DNA of 64,000 nucleotides from RYN-230 sp963717125 (GCA_963717125.1 CAVQVG010000017.1:124001-188000), one strand, 5' to 3'; counted from the stretch's first letter, positions 27,308 to 35,982 are shown. Numbers and translations are program-made. Notes: generated by a model not told the origin, from the letters alone.

Positions 27308-27353
27308 AACGGTTCTGTTTTTTGCCCTTATAAGGGCAAAAAACAGAACCGTT
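27308..27353. terminator. 46-bp perfect palindrome after xerC
   Basis: AACGGTTCTGTTTTTTGCC followed by CTTA (27308-27330) abuts its exact reverse complement (27331-27353) with no spacer. It begins 15 bp after the restored xerC stop. It is strikingly AT-rich for this genome. The run of six T lies inside the stem, not after it, so it is not a standard U-tailed terminator. It may act as a tail-less terminator or a protein-binding dyad. Confidence 0.5.
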
Positions 27354-27705
27354 GGCGCGGCTCGGGGAAACGCGTCAGTTGCTGTCCGCGGCTGCGGGCT
27401 TGACGCTGCACCGGCGGCCGCGGGCCACGCTTCCCAGTCAGCAGGCACCAGCGTTAGGTAGGGCAGGCGGTCTTGGCTGGAGCGGGTAGACTTTGCCTAG
27501 GCCGCAGAAACCGCCGCCGATGCGGAGGTGGTTCCACGGCCAAATTCGCGCGTCCGCTTGCCGCCAGGGTTCTGAGCATCCCGGCGGGACGCTTCCCACC
27601 GGTCCGCGGCTACCCACGCCGCGGCGGGTGCGCCCGGACGCCAGGCAGCAACCGAGAGCGTCGGCGCGATCAGGCGCGGCGCGTAACAGGAAGGGGACCG
27701 CGGGC
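27354..27705. other. Long untranslated region before rpsB
   Basis: About 350 bp without a convincing gene. It likely holds the promoter and leader of the rpsB-tsf-pyrH-frr operon. TAGACT at 27487-27492 could be a -10 box but has no good -35 at 17-18 bp. AGGAAGGGG at 27688-27696 is the rpsB ribosome binding site. I see no recognisable riboswitch. Confidence 0.4.
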
Positions 27706-28962
27706 ATGGCTCCGGTCGTCACTATGCGGCAACTCCTCGAGAGCGGCGTGCACTTCGGGCACCAGACCCGGCGCTGGAACCCCAAGATGAAGCGATTCAT
27801 CCTGGCCGAGCGCAACGGCATCTACATCATCGACCTCCAGCAGTCGCTCGACTTCATCGACACCGCGTACGAGTTCATCAAGGAGACGGTCGCGCACGGT
27901 GGCTCGATCCTCTACGTCGGGACCAAGAAGCAGGCCCAGGAAGCGGTGGCCGAACAGGCCCGCCGGGTGGGCATGCCGTTCGTCAACCAGCGCTGGCTGG
28001 GTGGCATGCTGACCAACTTCTCCACCGTATTCAAGCGGCTGCAGCGGCTCAAGGAGCTCGAGGAGATCGACTTCGACGACGTCGCCGGGTCCGGGATGAC
28101 CAAGAAGGAACTCCTCCAGCTGCGCCGGGAGCGGGACAAGCTGGAGCGCTCGCTGGGCGGGATCCGGGACATGTCCCGGGTGCCGAGCGCGATCTGGGTG
28201 GTGGACACCAAGAAGGAGCACATCGCCGTCAGCGAGGCCCGCAAGCTGGGCATCCCGGTGATCGCCATCCTGGACACCAACTGCGACCCGGACGAGGTCA
28301 CCTACCCGATCCCCGGAAATGATGACGCGATCCGCAGTGTTTCACTACTGACGCGGGTGATCGCCGACGCGGTCGCGGACGGCCTGATCGCCCGGGCCGG
28401 CGCGGCGGACGGCGAGGCTAAGCCGTCCACGCCCGCGGGCGATATCGGCGCCGAGGAGCCGCTGGCCGAGTGGGAACTCCAGGTACTGGAGGGCAAGACG
28501 GCCAGCGACGAGGCTGCGGCCCAGCCCGCAGCCAACGGTGCGGCTGCCAATGGCCTGGCCGCCAACGGCGCGGCCGCCAACGGCATCAGCCACGCGGCCG
28601 GGGCCGACCAGCCGGCGGTTCAGGCTGACCAGGCTGACCAGGCCGCGACCGGGGCTGACCAGGCCGTGGCCGCGGCTGACCAGCCCGCGGTTCAGGTTGA
28701 GCAGGCTGACCAGACCGAGGTCCAGGCTGACGCCACCGAGGCGGCGGCTGCCAACGCGGCCGAGCAGGTACCGGCCGAGCAGGCAGCGGCCGAGCAGGTA
28801 CCGGCCGAGCAGGCAGCGGCCGAGCAGGCAGCGGCCGAGCAGGAGGCAGCGGCCGAGCAGCCAGCGGCCGAGCAGGCAGCGGCCGAGCAGCCAGCGGCCG
28901 AGCAGGCACCGGCTGAGCAGCCAGCGGCCGAGCAGGCACCGGCCGAGCAGCCCGAGGCCTGA
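27706..28962 (+). CDS. rpsB: Small ribosomal subunit protein uS2 with long acidic repeat tail
   Basis: 418 residues from ATG 27706. Residues 1 to about 250 are a full uS2 (MRQLLESGVHFGHQTRRWNP, FVNQRWLGGMLTNFSTVFKR, PVIAILDTNCDPDEVTYPIP). The rest is low complexity: an Ala/Asn part, an Ala/Asp/Gln part, and about 65 residues of AEQ(A/P)(A/P)-type pentapeptides. Typical actinobacterial uS2 is about 270-310 residues. The tail is strongly negative, while the bS16 tail in this window is Lys-rich. An open frame from 27493 precedes the start but has no uS2 similarity. Confidence 0.95.
   Translation: MAPVVTMRQLLESGVHFGHQTRRWNPKMKRFILAERNGIYIIDLQQSLDFIDTAYEFIKETVAHGGSILYVGTKKQAQEAVAEQARRVGMPFVNQRWLGGMLTNFSTVFKRLQRLKELEEIDFDDVAGSGMTKKELLQLRRERDKLERSLGGIRDMSRVPSAIWVVDTKKEHIAVSEARKLGIPVIAILDTNCDPDEVTYPIPGNDDAIRSVSLLTRVIADAVADGLIARAGAADGEAKPSTPAGDIGAEEPLAEWELQVLEGKTASDEAAAQPAANGAAANGLAANGAAANGISHAAGADQPAVQADQADQAATGADQAVAAADQPAVQVEQADQTEVQADATEAAAANAAEQVPAEQAAAEQVPAEQAAAEQAAAEQEAAAEQPAAEQAAAEQPAAEQAPAEQPAAEQAPAEQPEA
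28759..28959 (+). repeat. Coding repeats in rpsB tail
   Basis: Thirteen units of about 15 bp based on GCCGAGCAGGCAGCG, one lengthened by 3 bp near 28843. All indels are multiples of three, so the frame is kept. Encodes AEQAA, AEQVP, AEQPA and AEQAP pentapeptides. Confidence 0.9.
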
Positions 28963-29053
28963 CCAGGCCTGCCAGCGGCCGGCGGTTAGCAGGCGCTCCG
29001 GACGCGGCCAGCGGGCTCCGTGCACCTACCAAGACAGACAGTGAGATGAGGAC

Positions 29054-29893
29054 ATGGCGAACTTCACCGCCGCGGACGTGAAGCGGCTGCGTGAGCAGAC
29101 GGCTGCGGGAATGCTTGACTGCAAGCGGGCTCTGGACGAGGCCGACGGCGACTTTGACGCCGCGGTCGAGATCCTCCGGATCAAGGGAGCCAAGGACGTG
29201 AGCAAGCGCGCCTCGCGGACCGCGGGGAACGGCCTGGTGACCGCGGAGCTGGCCGGCACGGAGGCCGGCGTGCTCGTGGAGGTCAACTGCGAGACGGACT
29301 TCGTGGCCAAGACCGAGGTGTTCCAGGACGTGGCCGCGCAGATCGCCCGGGCCGCCCTGGAGCACCGGATCGCGGACCGGCCGACCCTGCTCGGCCAGGA
29401 GGTCCGCCCGGGCACCACGGTCCAGCAGCTCATCGAGGAGGCCAGCGCCTCGCTCAAGGAGAAGCTGGAGCTCGGCCGGTACACCCTGTTCGAGGGTGGC
29501 TACGTGGCTACCTACCTGCACAAGTCCGACCCGGCCCTGCCGCCGACGGTGGGCGTCCTGGTCCAGCTGGACCAGCCGGCCCCGGAGGTGGGCAAGGAGG
29601 TCGCGCTGCAGGTCGCCTCGATGCGCCCGCAGTACCTGACCCGGGACGAGGTGCCCGCCAACGTGGTCGACCACGAGCGCGGCATCATGGAGCAGATCAC
29701 CCGGGACGAGGGCAAGCCGGAACAGGCCGTGCCCAAGATCGTCGAGGGACGGCTCAACGCGTTCTTCAAGGATGTCGTGCTGATCGAGCAGCCGTTCGTG
29801 CGCGAGCCGAAGAAGACGATCAAGCAGCTGCTCAGCGAGCAGGGCGTCACCGTGCGGGCCTTCGCCCGGTTCCAGGTGGGCCAGGCCGGATGA
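29054..29893 (+). CDS. tsf: Elongation factor Ts
   Basis: 279 residues from ATG 29054. The N-terminal UBA-like domain has RLREQTAAGMLDCKRALDEA, followed by the EF-Tu contact motif VEVNCETDFVAKTEVF. EF-Ts exchanges GDP for GTP on EF-Tu. The two-domain core and length are normal. It lies 91 bp after rpsB and overlaps pyrH by 4 bp (ATGA), which suggests translational coupling. Confidence 0.96.
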   Translation: MANFTAADVKRLREQTAAGMLDCKRALDEADGDFDAAVEILRIKGAKDVSKRASRTAGNGLVTAELAGTEAGVLVEVNCETDFVAKTEVFQDVAAQIARAALEHRIADRPTLLGQEVRPGTTVQQLIEEASASLKEKLELGRYTLFEGGYVATYLHKSDPALPPTVGVLVQLDQPAPEVGKEVALQVASMRPQYLTRDEVPANVVDHERGIMEQITRDEGKPEQAVPKIVEGRLNAFFKDVVLIEQPFVREPKKTIKQLLSEQGVTVRAFARFQVGQAG

Positions 29894-30810
29894 CAGCCAG
29901 CGGAGGACAACGTCCGGCCAGCGGCGGCATGACCCAGACAGCGGGCGCCGCCGCCGGCCCGGACGTCCCGTCCGCCGCCAGCCCTCACGTCCCGTCGGCC
30001 GCCGGCCCGGACCTGGCGTCCGCCGCGGACGGCTACCGGGACGCCGAGGACCTCGGCGCCCTGGACTCCCCGGACACCGCGCCGGCGCACCGCCGGTGGA
30101 AGCGCGTGGTGGTCAAGCTGTCCGGGGAGGCGTTCTCCGGCGACGAGCCGCTCGGTATCTCCCCTGACGTGGTGTTTCACCTGGCCAAGGAGATGGCCGC
30201 GGTGGTCTCGGACGGAGTCGAGCTGGCCGCCGTGGTCGGCGGAGGCAACATGTTCCGCGGCCGCCAGATGGCCGAACGCGGCATCGACCGGGCCCGGGCC
30301 GACTACATGGGAATGCTCGGCACGGTCATCAACTGCCTGGCCCTGCAGGACGTGCTGGAGAAGCTGGGCATCGAGACCCGGGTGCAGACCGCGATCACCA
30401 TGGGCCAGGTGGCCGAGCCGTACATCCCGCGCCGGGCCATCCGGCACCTGGAAAAGGGCCGCGTGGTCATCTTCGGCGCGGGCCTCGGCGCGCCGTTCTT
30501 CTCCACCGACACGTGCGCCGCGCAGCGCGCGCTGGAGATCGGGGCCGAAGCGGTGCTGAAGGGAACCCAGGTCGACGGGGTCTACGACGCGGACCCGCGG
30601 CGCAGCCCCGGCGCGACCAGGTTCACCCAGATCGACTACGGCGAGGTACTCCGCCGCGAGCTGAAGTTCATGGATGCGACCGCGGTGAGCCTGTGCATGG
30701 ACAACGGCCTGCCCATCGTCGTTTTCGACCTGATGGAAGAGGGCAATGTCGCGCGGGCGGTGCGCGGTGAGAAGATCGGCACACTGATATGCCGGTCAGG
30801 AGACTACTGA
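29890..30810 (+). CDS. pyrH: UMP kinase
   Basis: 306 residues if translation starts at the overlapping ATG 29890; the internal ATG at 29929 is an alternative. The kinase fold starts at WKRVVVKLSGEAFSGDEPLG (about residue 75) and has AAVVGGGNMFRGRQM and VVIFGAGLGAPFFSTD. It converts UMP to UDP as a hexamer. The first 70 residues are Ala/Pro/Gly-rich and absent from most homologues of about 240-260 residues. The ATGA overlap with tsf favours the longer form. Confidence 0.94.
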   Translation: MTASGGQRPASGGMTQTAGAAAGPDVPSAASPHVPSAAGPDLASAADGYRDAEDLGALDSPDTAPAHRRWKRVVVKLSGEAFSGDEPLGISPDVVFHLAKEMAAVVSDGVELAAVVGGGNMFRGRQMAERGIDRARADYMGMLGTVINCLALQDVLEKLGIETRVQTAITMGQVAEPYIPRRAIRHLEKGRVVIFGAGLGAPFFSTDTCAAQRALEIGAEAVLKGTQVDGVYDADPRRSPGATRFTQIDYGEVLRRELKFMDATAVSLCMDNGLPIVVFDLMEEGNVARAVRGEKIGTLICRSGDY

Positions 30811-30877
30811 CGGTCAGCACACATCCAGGGCTGGCAGGCGCGAACCCGGGAAGGCACCAGGACCACAGGGAGCCGCA

Positions 30878-31435
30878 GTGATAGACGAAACTCTCCTCGA
30901 AGCGGAGGAGAAGATGGAGAAGGCCGTCACGGTGGCCAAGGAAGACATGGGCGCCATCCGTACCGGCCGCGCGCACCCGTCCATGTTCGCCAAGATCACG
31001 GCCGAGTACTACGGCACCCCGACGCCGGTCAACCAGCTGGCCTCGTTCCACATCCCGGAACCCCGGATGGTGATCGTTCAGCCGTTCGACAAGTCCTCGC
31101 TGAGCAACATCGAGAAGGCCATCCGGAACAGCGACCTCGGAGTGAACCCGTCCAACGACGGCGCCATCATCCGGGTCGTCTTCCCCGAGCTGTCCGAGGA
31201 ACGGCGCAAGGACTACATCAAGGTGGCCCGGCACAAGGCCGAGGACAGCCGGGTCTCCATCCGCAATATCCGGCGGCACGCCAAGGACACCCTGGACAAG
31301 ATGGTCAAGGCGGGCGACGCGGGCGAGGACGAGGTGCACCGCGCGCAGGCGGACCTCGAAGAGCTCACGCACACCTACGTCGGCCAGGTGGACGACCTGC
31401 TGCGGCACAAGGAAGCCGAGCTTCTTGAGGTCTGA
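30878..31435 (+). CDS. frr: Ribosome recycling factor
   Basis: 185 residues from GTG 30878, the standard length. The N-terminal helix (MIDETLLEAEEKMEKAV), the beta domain (PTPVNQLASFHIPEPRMVIV) and the C-terminal helices (RRKDYIKVARHKAEDSRVSI) are all typical. RRF with EF-G splits post-termination ribosomes. It ends 2 bp before cdsA. Confidence 0.96.
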   Translation: MIDETLLEAEEKMEKAVTVAKEDMGAIRTGRAHPSMFAKITAEYYGTPTPVNQLASFHIPEPRMVIVQPFDKSSLSNIEKAIRNSDLGVNPSNDGAIIRVVFPELSEERRKDYIKVARHKAEDSRVSIRNIRRHAKDTLDKMVKAGDAGEDEVHRAQADLEELTHTYVGQVDDLLRHKEAELLEV

Positions 31436-31437
31436 GC

Positions 31438-32487
31438 TTGGCCACTGACGAGCTCAACGACCCCGGCCGCACCAACCCTGACCGCCCCGGGCCTGACCGC
31501 CCCGGGCCCGACCACCCCCGCCCCGACCGCCCCGGGCCCGACCACCCCCGCCCCGACCGCACCGGGCCCGACCGCGCGAGCGGATCCCCGCCGAGCGACG
31601 GCCTTTCCACCCCAACGCCCCCTTCCACCCCAACGCCCCCTCCTGCCCCATCGGCCCCGGACGACGCGCCGCCGCCGAAACGGTCCCGGGCGGGGCGGAA
31701 CCTGCCCGCGGCGATCGGGGTCGGCCTCGGCCTGGGCGCCCTGGCCATCGTGTCGCTGTTCACGGTCAAGTGGACGTTCCTGATTTACATGGCCGCGGTG
31801 GTCGGGCTGGCCCTGTGGGAGCTGGGCCGGGCGCTCGGTGAACGCGAGATCCGGCTGCCGGAACCCCCGGTGGCGGTGGGCGGCGCGCTGATGCTGGCGC
31901 TGGCCTACACGAACGGCACCCGCCCGCTGGTGGCCGCGCTGGCCGTGACGGTGATCGGCGTGCTGGCCTGGCGGATGCCCGGCGGCAGCGCCGGCTACCT
32001 GCGCGACATCACCGCAGGCCTGTTCGCCCTGGCCTACCTGCCGCTGATGGCCTCGTTCGTCGGGCTGATGCTGGCCGCGCCGGACGGCGCGCGGCGCGTC
32101 CTGGCGTTCCTCATCCTCCCGGTCTGCAGCGATGTCGGCGGCTACCTGGTCGGCGTGCTGGCCGGCAGGCATCCGATGGCCCCGGTGATCAGCCCCAGCA
32201 AGACCTGGGAGGGGCTGGCCGGCTCGGTGGCCGGCTGCGTGGTCGCGGGCGTGCTGGTGCTCACGCTGCTGCTGCACGGCACCTGGTGGCAGGGTGTCGT
32301 GGTGGGGGCCGCCGCGGTCGCCGCGGCGACTCTCGGTGACCTGTCCGAATCGATGATCAAGCGGGACCTGCAGATCAAGGACATGGGCCGGGTGCTGCCC
32401 GGGCACGGCGGCATCCTGGACCGGATCGACTCGCTGCTGATCACCGCGCCGGTCGTCTGGCTGCTGCTGACGATCTTCCTCAACTAA
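31438..32487 (+). CDS. cdsA: Phosphatidate cytidylyltransferase CdsA
   Basis: 349 residues from a TTG at 31438, directly after frr. A Pro/Asp/Gly-rich N-terminal region of about 80 residues, with RPGPDHP-type repeats from 30-33-bp DNA repeats, is followed by about eight membrane helices. The family signature near the C-terminus, SMIKRDLQIKDMGRVLPGHG, is complete. It makes CDP-diacylglycerol from phosphatidate and CTP for phospholipid synthesis. Starts further downstream are possible because the repeat region is not conserved, but the coupling to frr favours the TTG. Confidence 0.93.
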   Translation: MATDELNDPGRTNPDRPGPDRPGPDHPRPDRPGPDHPRPDRTGPDRASGSPPSDGLSTPTPPSTPTPPPAPSAPDDAPPPKRSRAGRNLPAAIGVGLGLGALAIVSLFTVKWTFLIYMAAVVGLALWELGRALGEREIRLPEPPVAVGGALMLALAYTNGTRPLVAALAVTVIGVLAWRMPGGSAGYLRDITAGLFALAYLPLMASFVGLMLAAPDGARRVLAFLILPVCSDVGGYLVGVLAGRHPMAPVISPSKTWEGLAGSVAGCVVAGVLVLTLLLHGTWWQGVVVGAAAVAAATLGDLSESMIKRDLQIKDMGRVLPGHGGILDRIDSLLITAPVVWLLLTIFLN

Positions 32488-32563
32488 CGTTTGCCGCTGC
32501 ATTCCCCGGGGACTTTGCGTGCGACTCGTACGTACTGACGGGGGAGATGCGGAGCATGACACA

Positions 32564-32743
32564 ATGCGAATCTTCGGACGCCGTTTCGGCATCGTCTTTA
32601 TCATCTACGTGATCATCGGCATCGTAGTGGCCTGGGAGAAACACTACATAACCGTCGGCCTGCTCAAGGGCGTGCTGTCCGCGCTCCTGGCGATCTTCCT
32701 CTGGTGGCTGCCGTTGCTGGGAGTAAACCTGCATATTCACTGA
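32564..32743 (+). CDS. Small two-helix membrane protein
   Basis: 59 residues from ATG 32564 with GGGGAG at 32541-32546 and GGAG at 32551-32554 upstream. Two hydrophobic helices, GIVFIIYVIIGIVVAW and VLSALLAIFLWWLPLL, are separated by a short loop (EKHYITVGLLKG). Similar short proteins occur next to cdsA or rlmN in other actinomycetes; no function is known to me. A longer reading from 32519 is less likely. A long hairpin follows the stop. Confidence 0.75.
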   Translation: MRIFGRRFGIVFIIYVIIGIVVAWEKHYITVGLLKGVLSALLAIFLWWLPLLGVNLHIH

Positions 32744-32750
32744 GGCGTGA

Positions 32751-32800
32751 TTAGCGCGGTGCATTGTGCCCCACGGGCGAGGCACAATGCACCGCGTTAA
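32751..32800. terminator. Long hairpin between convergent genes
   Basis: Arms TTAGCGCGGTGCATTGTGCC (32751-32770) and 32781-32800 pair over 20 bp with one mismatch, with a 10-nt loop. It lies between the small membrane protein (+) and the SUFU gene (-), so it could stop transcription from both sides. No U-tract on either strand. Confidence 0.6.
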
Positions 32801-32811
32801 TGTAAACGGCG

Positions 32812-33936
32812 CTATTGCGCCACTACCCAGCTGCGTCGGTGCGCGGCGAGCTGGGTGACCAGGCTGGCCGAGCCGCGCTCTTTGGCGAACAGCCGCTCCC
32901 GCTCGCTGATCGGCAGCACCCACAGCCAGCGCACCGGGTCGCCGCCGAACGAGAACCCGGACATGTCTGGCACCTCCGGGCCGATGAGCTGCGCCGGGTC
33001 GTCGAGTAGCAGCACCGCCGTGTTCCCGCCGCCGAGCGGGAACGTGACCGGCTCGTGATACCAGCGGATCGTGTGCCCGGCCCCGAACCAGGTGACGGCC
33101 CGCCACGGGTAGTGCGCGAGCCACAGGAAGATGCGCGCCGCGTCCGGGCTCGGCAGGGTGGTGGCCAGGGCCAGCTCGATCCGCGCCGCCGACGTCGGGT
33201 CCTCGGCGTACTGCTCGACCACGGGCATCCGCTGGCAGCTCATGCCGATCGTGGTCAGCACGGTGAACGGGCGCTCCCGGGTCGGCGGGCGCTCAGACAC
33301 CCCGGCCAGCGGCATCTTGCCCGCGCTGACGTCCCAGTACCGCGAGCCGGGGCCGAGCCGGCCGAGCAGGTGGCCGAGCAGCGATTGCTGGAACCCGGCC
33401 CACGCGCCGTCGCTGGCCCGCCACCGCCAGAATCCGGTGGCCCGGTCGGCCCGCGGCCCGAGCCCCTCCATCGCGTCGTCGAGCGCCCAGGCGAACGGGG
33501 TCTGGCCGATGCATTCCCGGCTGTACCCGGGCATCCCACGCGACACGTCGGACCAGCCGGGAACGACGGCCAGCAGCCGGCCGCCCTCGACCACGGCCAC
33601 GCCGTCGCCTTCCTCGAACCACAGCGCGCGCAGCACGCGGCGATCCAGCTGGGGCAGGCCCTCCGGGTGCTTGGTGTGCCCGGCCGGCATGACCGGGGCC
33701 TGGCCCGCCGCCACCAGCGCCGGGTCGGCCGCCTGCGGCGCGGGCCCGTGGTTGGCGATCCACACCGCCGCGATCACCGAGGACTGGTCGTATACGTAGG
33801 CGGCGGTGGTCGAGCCGTCGTACTCCACGACCAGGCGGCGGCTGCCGTACGGGCTCTCACTGCTGAGCAGGATGTCGGGCAGGCCCGGCCGGGCCGCGGG
33901 AGCAGCGTCTCTTCCGCCCCTGCGCAACGTCGGCAT
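32812..33936 (-). CDS. Suppressor of fused (SUFU)-domain protein
   Basis: 374 residues from ATG 33936. The N-terminal half is less conserved (VVEYDGSTTAAYVYDQSSVI, RRVLRALWFEEGDGVAVVEG). The C-terminal half matches bacterial SUFU domains: FTVLTTIGMSCQRMPVVEQ, RIELALA, WLAHYPWRAVTWFGAGHTI and WVLPISERERLFAKERG. SUFU is a Hedgehog-pathway regulator in animals; in bacteria the domain is often linked to immunity or toxin systems, but many actinomycete copies stand alone. The upstream part of the open frame, antisense to rlmN, is not coding. TATCTT lies 7 nt before the ATG, so the mRNA may be leaderless. Confidence 0.82.
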   Translation of the reverse strand: MPTLRRGGRDAAPAARPGLPDILLSSESPYGSRRLVVEYDGSTTAAYVYDQSSVIAAVWIANHGPAPQAADPALVAAGQAPVMPAGHTKHPEGLPQLDRRVLRALWFEEGDGVAVVEGGRLLAVVPGWSDVSRGMPGYSRECIGQTPFAWALDDAMEGLGPRADRATGFWRWRASDGAWAGFQQSLLGHLLGRLGPGSRYWDVSAGKMPLAGVSERPPTRERPFTVLTTIGMSCQRMPVVEQYAEDPTSAARIELALATTLPSPDAARIFLWLAHYPWRAVTWFGAGHTIRWYHEPVTFPLGGGNTAVLLLDDPAQLIGPEVPDMSGFSFGGDPVRWLWVLPISERERLFAKERGSASLVTQLAAHRRSWVVAQ

Positions 33937-33943
33937 GTCCGAA

Positions 33944-33949
33944 AAGATA
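33944..33949 (-). promoter_or_regulatory. -10 box of the SUFU gene
   Basis: TATCTT on the minus strand, 7 nt before ATG 33936. No ribosome binding site intervenes. The 87-bp divergent gap also serves rlmN. Confidence 0.4.
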
Positions 33950-34023
33950 CTGATTCTGTGCAGGTCACCGTGGCCGCACCGGGATATTGTTAAGCGTTTT
34001 GCAGACCATCCCACGGAGCGCAG

Positions 34024-35142
34024 GTGCCTGGTAACCGAACCCTGACCCGCCCGCCGCGGCACCTGGCCGATCTGGATCCCGCTGACCGCCGCCAGGCCGC
34101 CGCTGAGCTGGGCGGGCCGCCGTTCCGCGCGGATCAGCTGGCCCGGCACTATTTCGCCCGGCTGACCGATGATCCGGCGGAGATGACCGACCTGCCCGCC
34201 GCGGCCCGGGAGAAGCTGGCCGGCGCGCTGCTGCCCCGGCTGCTCAGCGCGGAACGGGAGCTGTCCTGCGACCAGGGCACGACCCGCAAGACGCTGTGGC
34301 GGGCGTTCGACGGCGCACTGATCGAGTCGGTGCTGATGCGCTACCCGGACCGGGTCACGATGTGCGTGTCGTCGCAGGCCGGCTGCGGGATGGCCTGCCC
34401 GTTCTGCGCCACCGGCCAGGCCGGGCTGACCAGGAACCTGTCCGCCGCCGAGATCGTGGCCCAGGTGGTCGCGGGCGCCCGGGCGATGGCCCGGGGCGAG
34501 ATCCCGGGCGGGCCGGGCCGGGTGTCCAACATCGTGTTCATGGGCATGGGCGAGCCGCTGGCCAACTACGCCAGCGTGCTCCGGGCGGTGCGCCGGATCA
34601 CCGATCCGGTCCCCGACGGGCTGGGCATCTCCCAGCGGTCGGTCACCGTGTCCACGGTCGGCCTGGTGCCCGCCATCGGGCGGCTCGCCGCGGCGGGGCT
34701 CGCGGTGCGGCTCGCGGTCTCGCTGCACGCGCCGGACGACGGACTGCGGGACGAACTGGTGCCGGTGAACCGGCGCTGGAAGGTGGCCGAGGTGCTCGGC
34801 GCGGCGTGGGGCTACGCCGCCGCCACCGGCCGCCGGGTGTCCATCGAGTACGCCCTGATCCGGGACATCAACGACCAGCCATGGCGCGCGGACCTGCTGG
34901 CTGAACTGCTCGCCGGGCACCTCGCGCACGTCAACCTGATCCCGCTGAACCCGACCCCCGGGTCCCGGTGGACCGCCTCGACGCCCGGCGCGATGCGGGA
35001 GTTCGAGGCCCGGCTGGCGGCCCGCGGCATCCCGGTCACGGTGCGGGACACCCGGGGCAGCGAGATCGACGGCGCCTGCGGCCAGCTGGCCGCGCCGGTT
35101 TCCGGCCGCCGGGCGCTGCCGATCACCCCGCGGGTACCGTAG
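34024..35142 (+). CDS. rlmN: 23S rRNA (adenine2503-C2)-methyltransferase RlmN
   Basis: 372 residues from GTG 34024 (ACGGAGCGCAG upstream). The radical-SAM cluster motif is CGMACPFC near residue 122. The methyl-carrying Cys is in SEIDGACGQL near the C-terminus, and SNIVFMGMGEPLANY is conserved. It methylates C2 of A2503 in 23S rRNA and A37 of some tRNAs. The N-terminal RlmN domain (FRADQLARHYFARLTDD) is present. It ends 6 bp before the acyltransferase gene. Confidence 0.95.
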   Translation: MPGNRTLTRPPRHLADLDPADRRQAAAELGGPPFRADQLARHYFARLTDDPAEMTDLPAAAREKLAGALLPRLLSAERELSCDQGTTRKTLWRAFDGALIESVLMRYPDRVTMCVSSQAGCGMACPFCATGQAGLTRNLSAAEIVAQVVAGARAMARGEIPGGPGRVSNIVFMGMGEPLANYASVLRAVRRITDPVPDGLGISQRSVTVSTVGLVPAIGRLAAAGLAVRLAVSLHAPDDGLRDELVPVNRRWKVAEVLGAAWGYAAATGRRVSIEYALIRDINDQPWRADLLAELLAGHLAHVNLIPLNPTPGSRWTASTPGAMREFEARLAARGIPVTVRDTRGSEIDGACGQLAAPVSGRRALPITPRVP

Positions 35143-35148
35143 GCGTCC

Positions 35149-35844
35149 ATGCCGGGCAAGGACGCTCTGACCAGCGTGGGCCGTGGGCTGGCCTGGCGGC
35201 TGGTGCACCGGGCCTGGCGGGCGGCCCAGCAGGCGGGCGCGATCACCGCGGGCACGCCGGCCGGGCGCCGGTTCGCCCGGTTCGGCCCCGGCTCGATCAT
35301 CGCGTTTCCGACCGGGGCGCTGTACGGCGAGAACTGGATCGAGATCGGCGCCGGGACGATGATCGCCGCGCAGGTCTCCCTGTCCGCGGGGATGGTGCCC
35401 GGTCACGAGCTCGGCGACGCGCCGGTGCTCCAGGTCGGGAACCGGTGCGTGATCGGCCGGGGCAGCCATCTGGTGGCGCACTACTCCATCGTGATCGGGG
35501 ACGACGTGTTCACCGGCCCGTACGTGTACATCACCGACCAGAACCACGGCTACGCCGACCCTGAGGTGCCCATCGGCCGTCAGTGGCCGAGCAACACGGC
35601 GGTTTCCATCGGCCCGGGAACGTGGCTGGGAGCTGGCGTGATCGTGCTGCCGGGCGCGCAGATCGGCCGTAACGTGGTGGTGGCCGCGGGCTCGGTGGTC
35701 CGCGGCCGGGTGCCGGACCGGTGTGTGGTCGCTGGCGTGCCCGCGAGGGTGGTGCGGGAGTACGTGGCTGGCGACGGCTGGTCGCGGCCCGCGCCGACCT
35801 CCGGAGGCGCAAAGCAAGCACCGATGCTGGGTGACCGATCCTGA
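35149..35844 (+). CDS. Hexapeptide-repeat acyltransferase
   Basis: 231 residues. A basic N-terminal helix is followed by a left-handed beta-helix region with hexapeptide repeats (VLQVGNRCVIGRGSHLVA, SIVIGDDVFTGPYVYITDQN, IVLPGAQIGRNVVVAAGSVV). The end VVAGVPARVVREY is typical of the WbbJ/LacA-type family. The catalytic histidine is probably in QNHGY. The substrate cannot be told from sequence; sugars of cell-envelope polymers are likely. It probably forms an operon with rlmN. Confidence 0.85.
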   Translation: MPGKDALTSVGRGLAWRLVHRAWRAAQQAGAITAGTPAGRRFARFGPGSIIAFPTGALYGENWIEIGAGTMIAAQVSLSAGMVPGHELGDAPVLQVGNRCVIGRGSHLVAHYSIVIGDDVFTGPYVYITDQNHGYADPEVPIGRQWPSNTAVSIGPGTWLGAGVIVLPGAQIGRNVVVAAGSVVRGRVPDRCVVAGVPARVVREYVAGDGWSRPAPTSGGAKQAPMLGDRS

Positions 35845-35982
35845 TCGCCGCAGCCTGGTCACGACTCTGTCACGATGGCGGCGGTCGAGCCCGCTGCCGG
35901 TTCAGTATTCGATATGGCTGGTCATCCCGCACCTCGCAAGAAAGCGGCCGGACGGTCTGAGCCTGAACAGCCGAGGGGGCAT

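Noticed and set aside
27308..27353. Reading the palindrome as an ordinary U-tailed terminator
   Set aside because: The T-run is inside the stem on both strands; sequence after the palindrome is GGCGCGG, so no U-tract follows.
27493..27705. N-terminal extension of uS2
   Set aside because: Not uS2-like, and a good ribosome binding site precedes ATG 27706.
32812..35862. 1016-residue minus-strand frame
   Set aside because: Only the part from 33936 downward is a real gene; the rest is antisense to rlmN and the acyltransferase.
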